From: CAZAMB01 sp964501365
GTDB taxonomy: Bacteria > Planctomycetota > Phycisphaerae > UBA1845
Direction: 5' to 3'
Length of the DNA: 64,000 nucleotides
Assembly (NCBI GenBank): GCA_964501365.1
Contig: CAZCST010000020.1
Coordinates: 62,001-126,000 of the forward strand
Shown here: piece by piece, positions 26,775 to 35,706 of the stretch
Layout of the letters: each line of letters begins with the position of its first letter
Position numbering within the stretch: the stretch's first letter is position 1
The notes under the pieces: model-generated
What the model was told of the DNA's origin: nothing
The model's input: the letters and a program-made list of their open reading frames with translations, nothing else
Database searches by the model: none
Program-made: the position numbers and the translations under genes

Positions 26775-28033
26775 TCTGCACGGGGTGCGGCGAGCATTCC
26801 TCGGAGGTAGACGGCAAAGCCCGTTACTGCGGCGATTCCCAAATACAGTGGGACCAGATACCTGACCCGGACCACGATCGCCGAGCATCCGGCCAGGGCA
26901 AAGATAAGCGCGATGAGATAACTAAGGCGTACGACCTTTCGGACGGGCCAGCCCTGATCCACGAGCTGATCGTAGAAATGACTGCGGTCTCCCTGCATCA
27001 ACGGTCGCCCGTGCCGCCATCGTCGGACGAGCGTAAGCACCATGTCGCCCAGCGGCAGCCCGAACACCATGACCGAACCCATCAACCACCGCACTCCGCT
27101 GGATTCCGCGAAGAACAATAGCATGATGGCGGCCGTGATCCCGAGCAGCATCGACCCCGCATCCCCCATGAAAATCGTCGCGGGATTCCGATTGAACGGC
27201 AAGAACCCCAGCGCAGCCCCCATCATGGCCAGCGAGAGCACCACACGCTGCGCATCCATCGGATGCCAATGGCTGTACAAATGCATGTGAACGGCGAGCA
27301 CGAGAAACCCCGCCGCCATGATCCCCAGCACGCCGGAGCACAGGCCGTCCATTCCATCGATCAGATTCGTCGCATTGCACGCCCCGACCACTACAAACCA
27401 CACGATCGGCAGCGAGCATGCCAAAACCAGCCAATGCGGCATCGCAGGCTGAGGCCCGATGGCCTTGAATACGACCCTGAACGCCTCATTGCCGACGCCA
27501 GTGGCAAAAAGTGCGAACGTGGCCAGCGTAAGACCGGCGAGCTTCTTCTTCGGGGTCATGGCCCGAAGATCATCGAACAAGCCCAGCAACGTCACAACGA
27601 GTCCGCCCAGAAGAACTCCGATCATGTTCCTGATCTTGAACCCCGGCCCGGTCCGCTCAGCCAGCGGCGCAGGGCTGTCTCCGATGGGAACGCCTTCGGG
27701 CATTGCAACTTTGACGGCGCTGCCGGCCTGGCTGGGTGCCGGTGAAGCTAGCGCGCCAACGCCGGGCTTCTCGGAACTGCCGAACAATGCCAGCGCCAGC
27801 AGGATGCCTCCTGCCCAGCCCGCGAAAATCGCCATGCCTCCCAGATACGGAACGGGCCGCTTGTGCGGCTTGAGCAGATTGTCCGGCCGATCGACGATAT
27901 TGAATCGCAGAGCAATCGTGCGACAAATCGGGGTCGCCAGCAGCGAAACCAGAAACGAGCAGAGCAGGACAGGCCAATAAGATTGGACGATTTGAGTTAC
28001 TGTGACGAATTTCTGCGGCACGCTATCCTCCAA
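26756..28033 (-). CDS. Polyprenyl-phosphate glycosyl-1-phosphate transferase (WecA/TagO-like, GT4 membrane family)
   Basis: Integral membrane enzyme that attaches a sugar-phosphate from a UDP-sugar to undecaprenyl phosphate, starting O-antigen, capsule or teichoic-acid-like glycan. 425 residues, about ten helices. Hallmarks are NIVDRPDNLLKPHKRPVPYLGG, LGLFDDLRAM, ATNLIDGMDGL and FMGDAGSMLLG. A long hydrophilic insertion (about residues 85-128, rich in S/A/P/G) separates the first helices and is absent from typical family members. Neighbouring genes (FemAB-like and two GT4) support a polysaccharide cluster. ATG 28033 is used. Confidence 0.9.
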   Translation of the reverse strand: MEDSVPQKFVTVTQIVQSYWPVLLCSFLVSLLATPICRTIALRFNIVDRPDNLLKPHKRPVPYLGGMAIFAGWAGGILLALALFGSSEKPGVGALASPAPSQAGSAVKVAMPEGVPIGDSPAPLAERTGPGFKIRNMIGVLLGGLVVTLLGLFDDLRAMTPKKKLAGLTLATFALFATGVGNEAFRVVFKAIGPQPAMPHWLVLACSLPIVWFVVVGACNATNLIDGMDGLCSGVLGIMAAGFLVLAVHMHLYSHWHPMDAQRVVLSLAMMGAALGFLPFNRNPATIFMGDAGSMLLGITAAIMLLFFAESSGVRWLMGSVMVFGLPLGDMVLTLVRRWRHGRPLMQGDRSHFYDQLVDQGWPVRKVVRLSYLIALIFALAGCSAIVVRVRYLVPLYLGIAAVTGFAVYLRGMLAAPRADQRLEL

Positions 28034-28242
28034 TGTCGAATCGAAATGTTCGTCAACAGATCAAGCCGGAGGATAGAATGTTCAAAAGTTGCATGGTGAT
28101 CCGTGATTGTGCAATGACCACAATGCGGTCGATAAACACTCATCGGAAACCACAATCGATCCCATAAATGAGTCGATTCTGAAACCTGTAATGCGTGGAT
28201 TATAAGTCTCTCCAGCGGGTGCAGCAAGAAAACATTCGATCG

Positions 28243-29235
28243 ATGGACCCAGCCAGGCAAAATACTGTCTCACCCGATGAGGCTGCCCTCACGCTCCCGG
28301 CGTTGAACCGCACTACGAGTGCCGAATACTGCCGCGCGGTTCTGCGCGCAAGACACAACGAGTTCTGGTGGTATTTCAACGGTCTGGCGCCGTTCCGAGG
28401 CTACAGCAAGCCCTTCTCCGACAGCTCCGGCCGGTGGTGGTACCGGGTAAAGCCGGCGTTTGCCTGGCCGGTGGATTTTTTTCATCCTCTGCCGGAAGCG
28501 CCGAAAAATCGCAGTTTTCGACGCCTCCTTGGGTGGCAATACCCCGTGGAAGAGGCCCACGCCGATTCCCTTGTGCGGCTTAACGTAATTGAAGACGTGT
28601 CAGGATACAGTCTGGAAGGCATCTCCGGCAAGAAACGACGTTGGACGATTCGCAAGGCCCTTCGCGAGCTGGCCTATACCGCGGCCGATCCGGCCGATGC
28701 GGCCGTGGCGAACGATGCGTGCGAAGTCTGGAACAGTCACGTGGAACGCACCGGCTGGAACAAGCGGATGTCACCCGAAGAATTCCGGGCGAGTTGGAGC
28801 GAGCTTGCCACTTGCCCCGGAACGACGTTGATTACTGCGCGAGAGCGGGAGGAGCCTCACTCCATGTGCGCGTGGCTGATCGGTCGAGTGATCGACGACA
28901 TCGCGTTCATCGATACGCTGGCCTCGCACACGGACCGCGTGGCCGGCGGGCCCAATGACGGCCTCGTCTTCCTCTATGTGAAATCCGCAGCGGCCATGGG
29001 CGTCCGCCACGCCCACTACGGTCTCCACAGCAAGATCGAAAGCCTGGAATCATTCAAACAGTCGCTTGGATTTGAGGCGAAGGCGTTCCCCGCACGACTT
29101 CGCCTGCGATTTCCGGTTCGAATCGGTTTGCAGCTTTTCCGCCCGCGCCTGTATGCCCGCCTTCAAGGAAAAAACGCGGAGGTTATTCTCGATCACGCAC
29201 CAATCACAAGCTCGGAGACTGGTGATCGTCAATAA
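28243..29235 (+). CDS. FemAB/GNAT-like acyltransferase in polysaccharide cluster
   Basis: About 330 residues of the GNAT/FemAB superfamily (PF13480-type, BioF2-like), which transfer acyl or aminoacyl groups. The second half fits: RWTIRKALRELAY, DIAFIDTLASHTD and a C-terminal acetyl-CoA-binding-like stretch DGLVFLYVKSAAAMGVRHAHYG. Such genes sit in exopolysaccharide loci. ATG 28243 is chosen; a GTG at 28195 is in frame and would add 16 residues. Acyl donor and acceptor are unknown. Confidence 0.7.
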   Translation: MDPARQNTVSPDEAALTLPALNRTTSAEYCRAVLRARHNEFWWYFNGLAPFRGYSKPFSDSSGRWWYRVKPAFAWPVDFFHPLPEAPKNRSFRRLLGWQYPVEEAHADSLVRLNVIEDVSGYSLEGISGKKRRWTIRKALRELAYTAADPADAAVANDACEVWNSHVERTGWNKRMSPEEFRASWSELATCPGTTLITAREREEPHSMCAWLIGRVIDDIAFIDTLASHTDRVAGGPNDGLVFLYVKSAAAMGVRHAHYGLHSKIESLESFKQSLGFEAKAFPARLRLRFPVRIGLQLFRPRLYARLQGKNAEVILDHAPITSSETGDRQ

Positions 29236-29253
29236 TCAACTGGCCGGTAGCGA

Positions 29254-30474
29254 TCAACAGTTCAGCGCCAGCGCCCGATAGACATCCACCTGTCGCTGCC
29301 AGACATCCTTCTGGTTGAAGTTCCTGCACACCCATTCGCGACCCGCCTGGCCCATCGAATCCCGCAACGATGAGTCGCCGGCAAGCCGCGCCATCGCGCT
29401 CTTCAACGCCGAAACATCTTTGACGGGCACTCGCAACCCGGTCGATCCGTCGATCACGGCGTCCCGCGCCCCGGTTGCATTCGTTGTCACCGACGGAATC
29501 CCCATCGCCGCCGCTTCCAGCAGTACCGTGGGAAATCCCTCCCGATAGGTAGGCAGCACAAAGACATCCATCGCCGCCATGAAAGGAACCACGTCGGACT
29601 GCCACCCCACGTGGCGAACGCCGGGGTGGCTCGAAATCAGTAGAATCGTCGACTCCGATGGTTTGTCGCGCTCTTCATATACGCCGACAATCAGCAGCAC
29701 GGCCTGTGGAAATTCCTTTTGTACGCCGTCAAACGCGTGGATCAGTTCCTCAACCCCTTTGTCGCGGACCATTCGCCCAACAAACCCAAACACCACCGCA
29801 TCCTGCGCGATTTTGTACGATGCCCGCGTGGCCGATCGCCCCGACTTTTTCTCCGGAGCGAATCGAACCATGTCGATCCCATTCACCGTCCCCGGCCCCA
29901 GTACGCGAATCCGCTGCGGCTCGCACAATCCATCCTGCACAACCTGATCGCGCACCGAATCGGAGACGGACACCGTGATATTTGTCAGATGCGATGGAAC
30001 CCACGTCGAAGCCCGAAGCAGGGCGCTCTGAACACCGGTGCTGGCTTCGTACACCAAGCCCTGCAACAAATGCACCACCGGCCCGCAGCGCGCCAGCCAC
30101 GCCGCAATGGAACCAAGAAGTGCGGCCTTGGGAGTGGATACTTCAATGAGATCGAAACGCTCATCCTGGAGAAAGCGATACAGCTCTCTCAAAGCGCCGA
30201 TATCCGTCCCCGGTGTTATCGCGCGGGTCAGCGGAATCGTCTTGAGTCGCACACCGCGGGCACGAATCGCGTCATCCAACTCGGACGATGCACATACCAC
30301 CGTGATCTCAAATCCCTGCGACATCATATATTCAAGCCGCCCCGCATACAGGATTTGGATCGATTTGCCGATGGTAGCCATGACGCAAAGACGGATGTTC
30401 CGACGGGCCGCAACCGCGCCGGCCGAAGGCAACGAAGTGCTCGAGCAGGTTTCCGCCGGTGAGTGAGTCTGCAT
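29254..30474 (-). CDS. Glycosyltransferase family 4
   Basis: 406-residue GT-B fold enzyme. It has an N-terminal acceptor domain and a C-terminal nucleotide-sugar domain with VFGFVGRMVRDKGVEEL, LLIVGVYEERDKP and the EX7E motif PTYREGFPTVLLEAAAMG. It lies divergent from the next GT4 gene, 36 bases apart, in a polysaccharide cluster. Its N-terminus starts with a variable, probably disordered stretch. Acceptor and sugar are unknown. Confidence 0.9.
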   Translation of the reverse strand: MQTHSPAETCSSTSLPSAGAVAARRNIRLCVMATIGKSIQILYAGRLEYMMSQGFEITVVCASSELDDAIRARGVRLKTIPLTRAITPGTDIGALRELYRFLQDERFDLIEVSTPKAALLGSIAAWLARCGPVVHLLQGLVYEASTGVQSALLRASTWVPSHLTNITVSVSDSVRDQVVQDGLCEPQRIRVLGPGTVNGIDMVRFAPEKKSGRSATRASYKIAQDAVVFGFVGRMVRDKGVEELIHAFDGVQKEFPQAVLLIVGVYEERDKPSESTILLISSHPGVRHVGWQSDVVPFMAAMDVFVLPTYREGFPTVLLEAAAMGIPSVTTNATGARDAVIDGSTGLRVPVKDVSALKSAMARLAGDSSLRDSMGQAGREWVCRNFNQKDVWQRQVDVYRALALNC

Positions 30475-30548
30475 GATCGCGCTATAAGATACGCAACGGC
30501 GCGAGTCAAGTGAATACGGCCAATGTTGCTCCGCGATCGGCGAACACG

Positions 30549-31748
30549 ATGAAAGTCCTGGTCACCACAGAATCCCGATTCGATCGAACTCCCGACGGAG
30601 CCGTCTGGACCGTAAGCACCGTCTCGTATCGATTCTGGCAGCGTTATCTCGATGTGTTTGACGAGGTGCGCATCGTAGGTCGCCTGCGCGATGTCCCGAC
30701 TCCCCCGGCTGCGAGCGTACGGGCCGATGGCCCGAACGTATCGCTCGCACCGCTGCCCTACTATCTCGGACCGTGGGACTTTGCACGCAAATACCCGAAA
30801 ACACGCCGCATCGTTGCTTCTCTGGACAACCCGGATGACGCGGTCGTCATTCGCGCTCCGGGAATGGCAGGCGCAATGATCGTGGATCAACTGCGCAGGT
30901 CCGGGCACCCTTACGGCCTGGAAGTCGTCGGCGATCCATGGAACGTATTCGCGCGCGGCAGCGTGCGCACCGTCTTACGCCCATTGCTTCGGCGCCGGAT
31001 GACCGCCGACTTGAAACGACAGTGTGCCGGCGCCTGCGCGGTCTCCTATGTAACCTCGGCCAACCTGCAAAAACGCTATCCGGCATCCCCCACTGCCCAC
31101 GCCACAGCCTATTCGAGCATCGATCTGCCGCAGGAAGCCTTTGCCGGCGGCCCGCGCAGCCCCCGCCCATCCCCTCAGATTGGCCATGTGATTTTTGTTG
31201 GGTCCGTGGAGCAGCTCTACAAAGCGCCGGATGTTCTCATTGATGCCGTCGCTCTAGCCGTCGGCAAAGGCGTCAAGCTTCGGCTCACCATGATCGGCGA
31301 GGGAAATCATCTGGGTGAATTGCGGCAGCGTGCAGCAACCCGCGGAATTGCTGACATCGTTCAATTCAAAGGCCACGTCACGCCGGGCAAACCGATCCGC
31401 GACGAACTCGATCAGGCCGACCTCTTCGTCCTTCCTTCCCGCCAGGAAGGTCTCCCCCGCGCGATGATCGAGGCCATGGCCCGTGCGCTTCCCTGCATCG
31501 GCTCAGACGTTGGCGGAATCCCGGAATTGATGGCCCCGTCGGAATGCGTCCCCGCCGATGATGCTGTGGCTCTCGCCCTCAAAATTACAGAGGTGCTGGC
31601 CGACCCCGCCCGGCTGGCGCGCCTATCTCAGGAAAACTTGCAGAAGTCCAGAGAGTACAGCGCCGAGATCCTTCGCCCCCGCCGCCGCGCTTTATATCAG
31701 GCCGTCAAAGACGCGACTATCCAATGGTCGGACCGGATCAGAAAGTAG
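30549..31748 (+). CDS. Glycosyltransferase family 4
   Basis: About 399 residues with a GT-B fold: VLVTTESRFDRTPDG at the N-terminus, then VIFVGSVEQLYKAPDVLIDA, MIGEGNHL and the nucleotide-sugar site PSRQEGLPRAMIEAMARALP. It is divergent from the neighbouring GT4 gene (36-base gap). ATG 30549 fits the family; GTG 30510 is in frame. The last codons lie at the edge of a 27-bp inverted repeat (31745-31846). Confidence 0.88.
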   Translation: MKVLVTTESRFDRTPDGAVWTVSTVSYRFWQRYLDVFDEVRIVGRLRDVPTPPAASVRADGPNVSLAPLPYYLGPWDFARKYPKTRRIVASLDNPDDAVVIRAPGMAGAMIVDQLRRSGHPYGLEVVGDPWNVFARGSVRTVLRPLLRRRMTADLKRQCAGACAVSYVTSANLQKRYPASPTAHATAYSSIDLPQEAFAGGPRSPRPSPQIGHVIFVGSVEQLYKAPDVLIDAVALAVGKGVKLRLTMIGEGNHLGELRQRAATRGIADIVQFKGHVTPGKPIRDELDQADLFVLPSRQEGLPRAMIEAMARALPCIGSDVGGIPELMAPSECVPADDAVALALKITEVLADPARLARLSQENLQKSREYSAEILRPRRRALYQAVKDATIQWSDRIRK

Positions 31749-31846
31749 ATAGGGATGAAAGCCCGTAGCTCCTTTTTGATGGGAATCAAAAAACTCTCTG
31801 CCGGTATCGTAACCAGCATGAGCTACGGGCTTTCATCCCCATCTAC
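31745..31846. repeat. 27-bp inverted repeat with 48-base spacer
   Basis: Left arm 31745-31771 and right arm 31820-31846 pair with a single mismatch; each contains GATGAAAGCCCGTAGCTC or its complement. The left arm overlaps the stop of the GT4 gene, and the right arm lies inside the start region of the next lipoprotein gene. Without a T-run it is more likely a small inserted palindromic element than a terminator. Confidence 0.85.
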
Positions 31847-32615
31847 TTGGCTAGGGCTTGTATTTCTCTTGGTGTTTGTGAGCCAAGGCGCTTGTTCAAA
31901 AGACCGGCATGACGAAATTCCTGTCTTCGACACAGCTAGTTGGACCATTCCGTATCGAGGAACTCTTCGTATCAAGTCTATCGATGACGGAAAGGGGGAC
32001 ATTCTGCTGATGAACATTGGCAGCGATGCTCGGTTTGCGCTAGAGAAATGGGGAACAATTCCGGCAAAGGATCTCGCGAACGATCGACCCATCTACCGAT
32101 ATATTGCCTCAAATCGCAAACTTGTTGAAATTGCACCCGAATCGTGGGATGCGACTGCTGGCAAACTTCTTCCTTGTTCCGCACAACTACCGCTTCTCGA
32201 AGACGGTACGTTTACGCACGACCTAATTACAAAGCTTCTTCAATTCAACGGCCAGACAGTGGCCACAGCGGGCCCAACTGTTCTGAGAGCTCTGCCCGAC
32301 CCGACTAGAAAGTACGTTGCTGTCTTGTCGACCGATGGGAGGTTCCAGAAATCATCAATACCCTTCGGTGATCCGACCGTCCGAGGAGACCGATATCACC
32401 AATTGTTCCGGATGTCTGATGCTTCTGAGGTTGGTAAGTCAGTCAAACTGGATGTGAACACGGACAGAGATTACATCTCACCATGTTGGTCTCCAGATGG
32501 ACGCTTCGTGGTCTACCATGATGCATCTGAGCATCTCTGGATCATAGATGTATCGGTTTATCAAATTCCCGGGACGGGTGGCCCATCTTCAGCCTTACCG
32601 AAGGTGGGGCCATGA
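31755..32615 (+). CDS. Predicted lipoprotein with WD-like fragment
   Basis: Up to 286 residues. A hydrophobic N-terminus ends in a lipobox-like VSQGACS (Cys at 47 from ATG 31755). The mature domain has strands such as ISPCWSPDGRFVVYHDAS, similar to TolB/WD40-type propeller repeats, but only one clear copy. Base use is more AT-rich than neighbours, and the start region sits in an inverted repeat, suggesting acquired or inserted DNA. Start choice is uncertain: ATG 31755, 31779 or 31818 all leave the lipobox intact. Confidence 0.55.
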   Translation: MKARSSFLMGIKKLSAGIVTSMSYGLSSPSTWLGLVFLLVFVSQGACSKDRHDEIPVFDTASWTIPYRGTLRIKSIDDGKGDILLMNIGSDARFALEKWGTIPAKDLANDRPIYRYIASNRKLVEIAPESWDATAGKLLPCSAQLPLLEDGTFTHDLITKLLQFNGQTVATAGPTVLRALPDPTRKYVAVLSTDGRFQKSSIPFGDPTVRGDRYHQLFRMSDASEVGKSVKLDVNTDRDYISPCWSPDGRFVVYHDASEHLWIIDVSVYQIPGTGGPSSALPKVGP

Positions 32616-32952
32616 ATAAACTTCTACCAATGTCTCTGTAATCCGCGTTCATCTGTGTTAATCTGTGGCCCATCAACTCCGGCTTTATCCTGATCGTAAT
32701 TTCATCCGAATCCGCGCGCGCCGCGCATGTTATCAAAGGCGATGGATGGAATTGAAGAAAATCTGCCCTTGTGCCTGACCGGAAAGATGGACCCCCAACC
32801 CATAGCACCCGAACGATACCCTACCACAAGCGCAAAAACAGTACCTGTCAAAACAAACCCATCTTTCAGCACGGCTTTGCAAGAATTTTTCCGCCCTTTC
32901 CGCCCTTTGCTTTCCGTTTTCTGCTTTCTGCTTTTGCTCGTTGCCTCCCCAC
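32616..32952. other. Intergenic stretch with short repeats, no gene
   Basis: About 340 bases. It contains a run ATCCGCGTTC-ATCTGTGTTA-ATCTGTGGCC (32641-32670), three near-repeats of ten bases. A pyrimidine-rich block at 32885-32943 repeats CCTTTCCG and TTTCTGC units. Neither has coding character. Similar short AATCTGTG-type strings recur in bacterial intergenic DNA in my memory. Confidence 0.5.
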
Positions 32953-33756
32953 CTAATCTCGCGCGACCTTATGCGGCACAAGCTCGCGCCGGCCAATCCA
33001 GATGCACGAGACAACGAGCGAGGCCACGGCCACCATGGACACGTTCCAAAGTCCGTTGGGGTCGGCAATCAGAAGCTGGGGATTCAATTGATTGAGTTCC
33101 GGAACGACGCTGACCACCCATCCGCGAAGCTGCCGGGCGAGGCTGTACTTGCTGATGGCGGCCGGCACATTACCCACGACCAGCTCGAACAGGACAAAAT
33201 AGACCAGCGACCACGCCAGAGGGCGGGAAACCAGTATTCCGATGAGCGTGAAAATCGAGAGAAATCCCGCCACGGCCACCGGGATCATGCAAAGATAGAC
33301 TTTCAATTCTGCCACCGGATTCCATGCCACCGCCTGTCCGAAAATGGTCGTCGTCCATTCCTGATTGACAATCACACAGACGTGCAATGCAACCAGTGCT
33401 GCCAGGGAAACCGACGTGAGCACGGTCAGAACGGACGCAAATCGCACCGCCAGCACGGTGCGCCGCTTCAGCTTTCGGATGATCAGGTAGGTGATCGTCC
33501 GCGACTCCACCTCCGAACCGATCAGCCCGGTTCCGTAAATCATGCAGGCCAGGGGGATGAGTCCGAGGAGAAACATGAACTGAATCAGCCCATGATAAAG
33601 CGACCACGCACGCTCAATATTTTGCGGCGGCCCAAAATAGCGAACGACTCCCACCAGCAGACAGGGCAAGAAAAGCGCCGCGACGACGAGCCAGAACTTC
33701 ACATCGCGGAGCGATTGTCGAATGGTGAAAAAAAACAATGCGATGATAGCGGTCAT
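32953..33756 (-). CDS. ABC-2 type transporter permease (second of operon)
   Basis: 267-residue membrane protein with about six helices, the last of four genes ATPase1 - permease1 - ATPase2 - permease2. A VESRTITYLIIRKLKRRT loop resembles the cytosolic coupling loop of ABC-2 exporters. Its start is directly adjacent to the upstream ATPase stop. No substrate is indicated; such systems export drugs, polysaccharides or lipids. Confidence 0.75.
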   Translation of the reverse strand: MTAIIALFFFTIRQSLRDVKFWLVVAALFLPCLLVGVVRYFGPPQNIERAWSLYHGLIQFMFLLGLIPLACMIYGTGLIGSEVESRTITYLIIRKLKRRTVLAVRFASVLTVLTSVSLAALVALHVCVIVNQEWTTTIFGQAVAWNPVAELKVYLCMIPVAVAGFLSIFTLIGILVSRPLAWSLVYFVLFELVVGNVPAAISKYSLARQLRGWVVSVVPELNQLNPQLLIADPNGLWNVSMVAVASLVVSCIWIGRRELVPHKVARD

Positions 33757-34695
33757 TTACGCCCCCAGCCTCGATCCAGCCCGCGTCAGATAGCTGAAGA
33801 CCGCTTCGAGACTGTCGTCCGCGCCAGACATTTCCGCGACGCTCAGCCCTTCGTCGAGAATGGTCTGCGACAACTGCCGGTATGCCTTTTCGGGCAACTG
33901 CGTCTGCAAGATGATGGTATCACTTGCGGGCATGGTCACACCGCTGACGAAGTCCCACGCGGCCACCTTCGCCGCAAGCCGTCGCGGCTCGGCCAGACGC
34001 ACGCGAATGGCGTGAGGCCGATTCAGCAGGGCCCGGCGCACCGCATGAACATCTCCCTGCGCCACGATCCGCCCATGATTGATCATCAGGATGCGCGGTG
34101 TCAGAGCCTCAACTTCATGCAGAACGTGACTCGATACGACGATGTGTACGCCCTGAGACGCAAGGGCACGGAACAACGTCGCCAGGTCATGCCGCGCGAT
34201 CGGGTCAGCCCCCGTCATCGGTTCGTCAAGAACGAGAAGTTCGGGACGGTGAACCAGCGCCTGCGCTATCTTGATCCGCTGCCGCATGCCCTTCGAATAT
34301 CCGCGTATCGCCCGACCTGCATTCGCCGTCATCGCGACCTGCCCAATGGCCGATTCAGTCGCGGACTTCGCCGCCTTTCCACGAAGACCCGACAACCGCG
34401 CCAGCAGCAGCACAAATTGAAAGCCGGAAACGTTTGGCCAGAATGGATCGCCCTCCGGGCAGTAGCCGACGCGCGAGAGAATCCTCGGGTTGTCCCAGGG
34501 GTCCTTCCCAAAGACGGTGATGCGACCCCGGCTCGGACGAAGCTGGCCCAGGGCAAGGCCCATCATCGTACTCTTGCCCGCGCCATTGGGGCCCAGAAGT
34601 CCTGTGATCCCTTCCGAAATACCGGCGCTGACGTTGTTGAGGCCGATGACCTCCCCGTACCATTTGGAAAGCTCATCGAGTTGAATGATGCTCAT
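33757..34695 (-). CDS. ABC transporter ATP-binding protein (second of operon)
   Basis: 312-residue ATPase. Walker A GPNGAGKST; the signature is degenerate (YSKGMRQRI); Walker B LLVLDEP; H-loop SSHV. The C-terminal ~90 residues form an extra domain typical of ABC-2 ATPases. It begins nine bases after the upstream permease stop and abuts the next permease start, so the four genes are cotranslated. Confidence 0.9.
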   Translation of the reverse strand: MSIIQLDELSKWYGEVIGLNNVSAGISEGITGLLGPNGAGKSTMMGLALGQLRPSRGRITVFGKDPWDNPRILSRVGYCPEGDPFWPNVSGFQFVLLLARLSGLRGKAAKSATESAIGQVAMTANAGRAIRGYSKGMRQRIKIAQALVHRPELLVLDEPMTGADPIARHDLATLFRALASQGVHIVVSSHVLHEVEALTPRILMINHGRIVAQGDVHAVRRALLNRPHAIRVRLAEPRRLAAKVAAWDFVSGVTMPASDTIILQTQLPEKAYRQLSQTILDEGLSVAEMSGADDSLEAVFSYLTRAGSRLGA

Positions 34696-34704
34696 GAGCC
34701 GCCC

Positions 34705-35706
34705 CTATCGAACCGTCGCGGCGCTGCGCGAAAAACGCACAACGCGGCGCCATGCGATGTAAAGCGAAACAAGCGTCAACGCGCCGAGAACGATTGCATT
34801 GGATGGCTCCATCGGCCGCCCCAGCGCCTTGGTCAATTGTTCGCCGGGCAGGCCCGAAACCTCAAGCGCGTGGCGAACGCCGAAGGCCCGATCCGACAAC
34901 ATGATGAAATTGTCGCGCAGCGAAATGGCCCGCAGCCAGCTATTGCTGGAATCAGCAGGCAGGGATTCGTTGATCATTTTCTGCGCAAATACCGACAGCA
35001 GACACACCGCAACCCAGCCGACCGTCACATACCGCTGGTCCGAACTGAGGCTGGAAAGCGCCAGAATGACCGCCCCGGCCACAACGCAGGCGACCGATCC
35101 CGAAACCAAAATTCCACCGGCCATGCTGGTAATTTGTCCCCACGAACCAGGACCGCCTGTGATCGCTGTACCGACCGCGAGTGCCAGCAGGTTGGGGATG
35201 AGCATGATCAATGCGATGAACGAGGCAATGACCCCCCACTTTCCGAGCAAGTACGTCATCGGGGTCAGCGGTTTGGCAAAATAAATGGGGAGCGCGCGGG
35301 CTTTCAAATCCTTGGAAATCAATCCCGCTCCAACGCGCGCCACGACGATCAGGACCCAAACCATTTGCGCCTTGATCATCAGGAGAAAGGAGCTGCGCCA
35401 AAGCGCGTCACGGATTTCGTTGACGTTCAACCCGGCCAGATCAATGCCGAATAGTACCTTGATGAAGTTGAAGGCCTCCTGAGCCCCCTCCTGGCCAATC
35501 AATGTCTCCAGTAGTGAGATAAAATAAAACATCCCGCACGCGCCGAGAACCAGAAAGCCACTGGTCATGACCAGTGTTCGCGTCTTTGCCTGTCGCAGCG
35601 CGAGCCTGATTTCATTGAGGATGATGGCCGGCCAGACCAGGCGCGAGGGACGCCGCGTGCGGCTCCAGCGGCGATATTGATAGCCTTGAATGGTTGCGTC
35701 GGTCAC
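34705..35706 (-). CDS. ABC-2 type transporter permease (first of operon)
   Basis: 333-residue membrane protein with about six helices and a long extracytoplasmic part (SNSWLRAISLRDNFIMLSDRAFG). It overlaps the upstream ATPase gene by four bases and lies ten bases before ATPase2. The loop LKARALPIYFAKPLTPMTYLLG resembles the coupling region of Gln/Nos-type ABC-2 permeases. Substrate unknown. Confidence 0.78.
   Translation of the reverse strand: MTDATIQGYQYRRWSRTRRPSRLVWPAIILNEIRLALRQAKTRTLVMTSGFLVLGACGMFYFISLLETLIGQEGAQEAFNFIKVLFGIDLAGLNVNEIRDALWRSSFLLMIKAQMVWVLIVVARVGAGLISKDLKARALPIYFAKPLTPMTYLLGKWGVIASFIALIMLIPNLLALAVGTAITGGPGSWGQITSMAGGILVSGSVACVVAGAVILALSSLSSDQRYVTVGWVAVCLLSVFAQKMINESLPADSSNSWLRAISLRDNFIMLSDRAFGVRHALEVSGLPGEQLTKALGRPMEPSNAIVLGALTLVSLYIAWRRVVRFSRSAATVR

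Noticed and set aside
32941..35454. 837-residue open frame antisense to the ABC operon
   Set aside because: Composition (R/H/Q-rich) is typical of antisense frames in GC-rich genes; the opposite strand carries clear ABC motifs.
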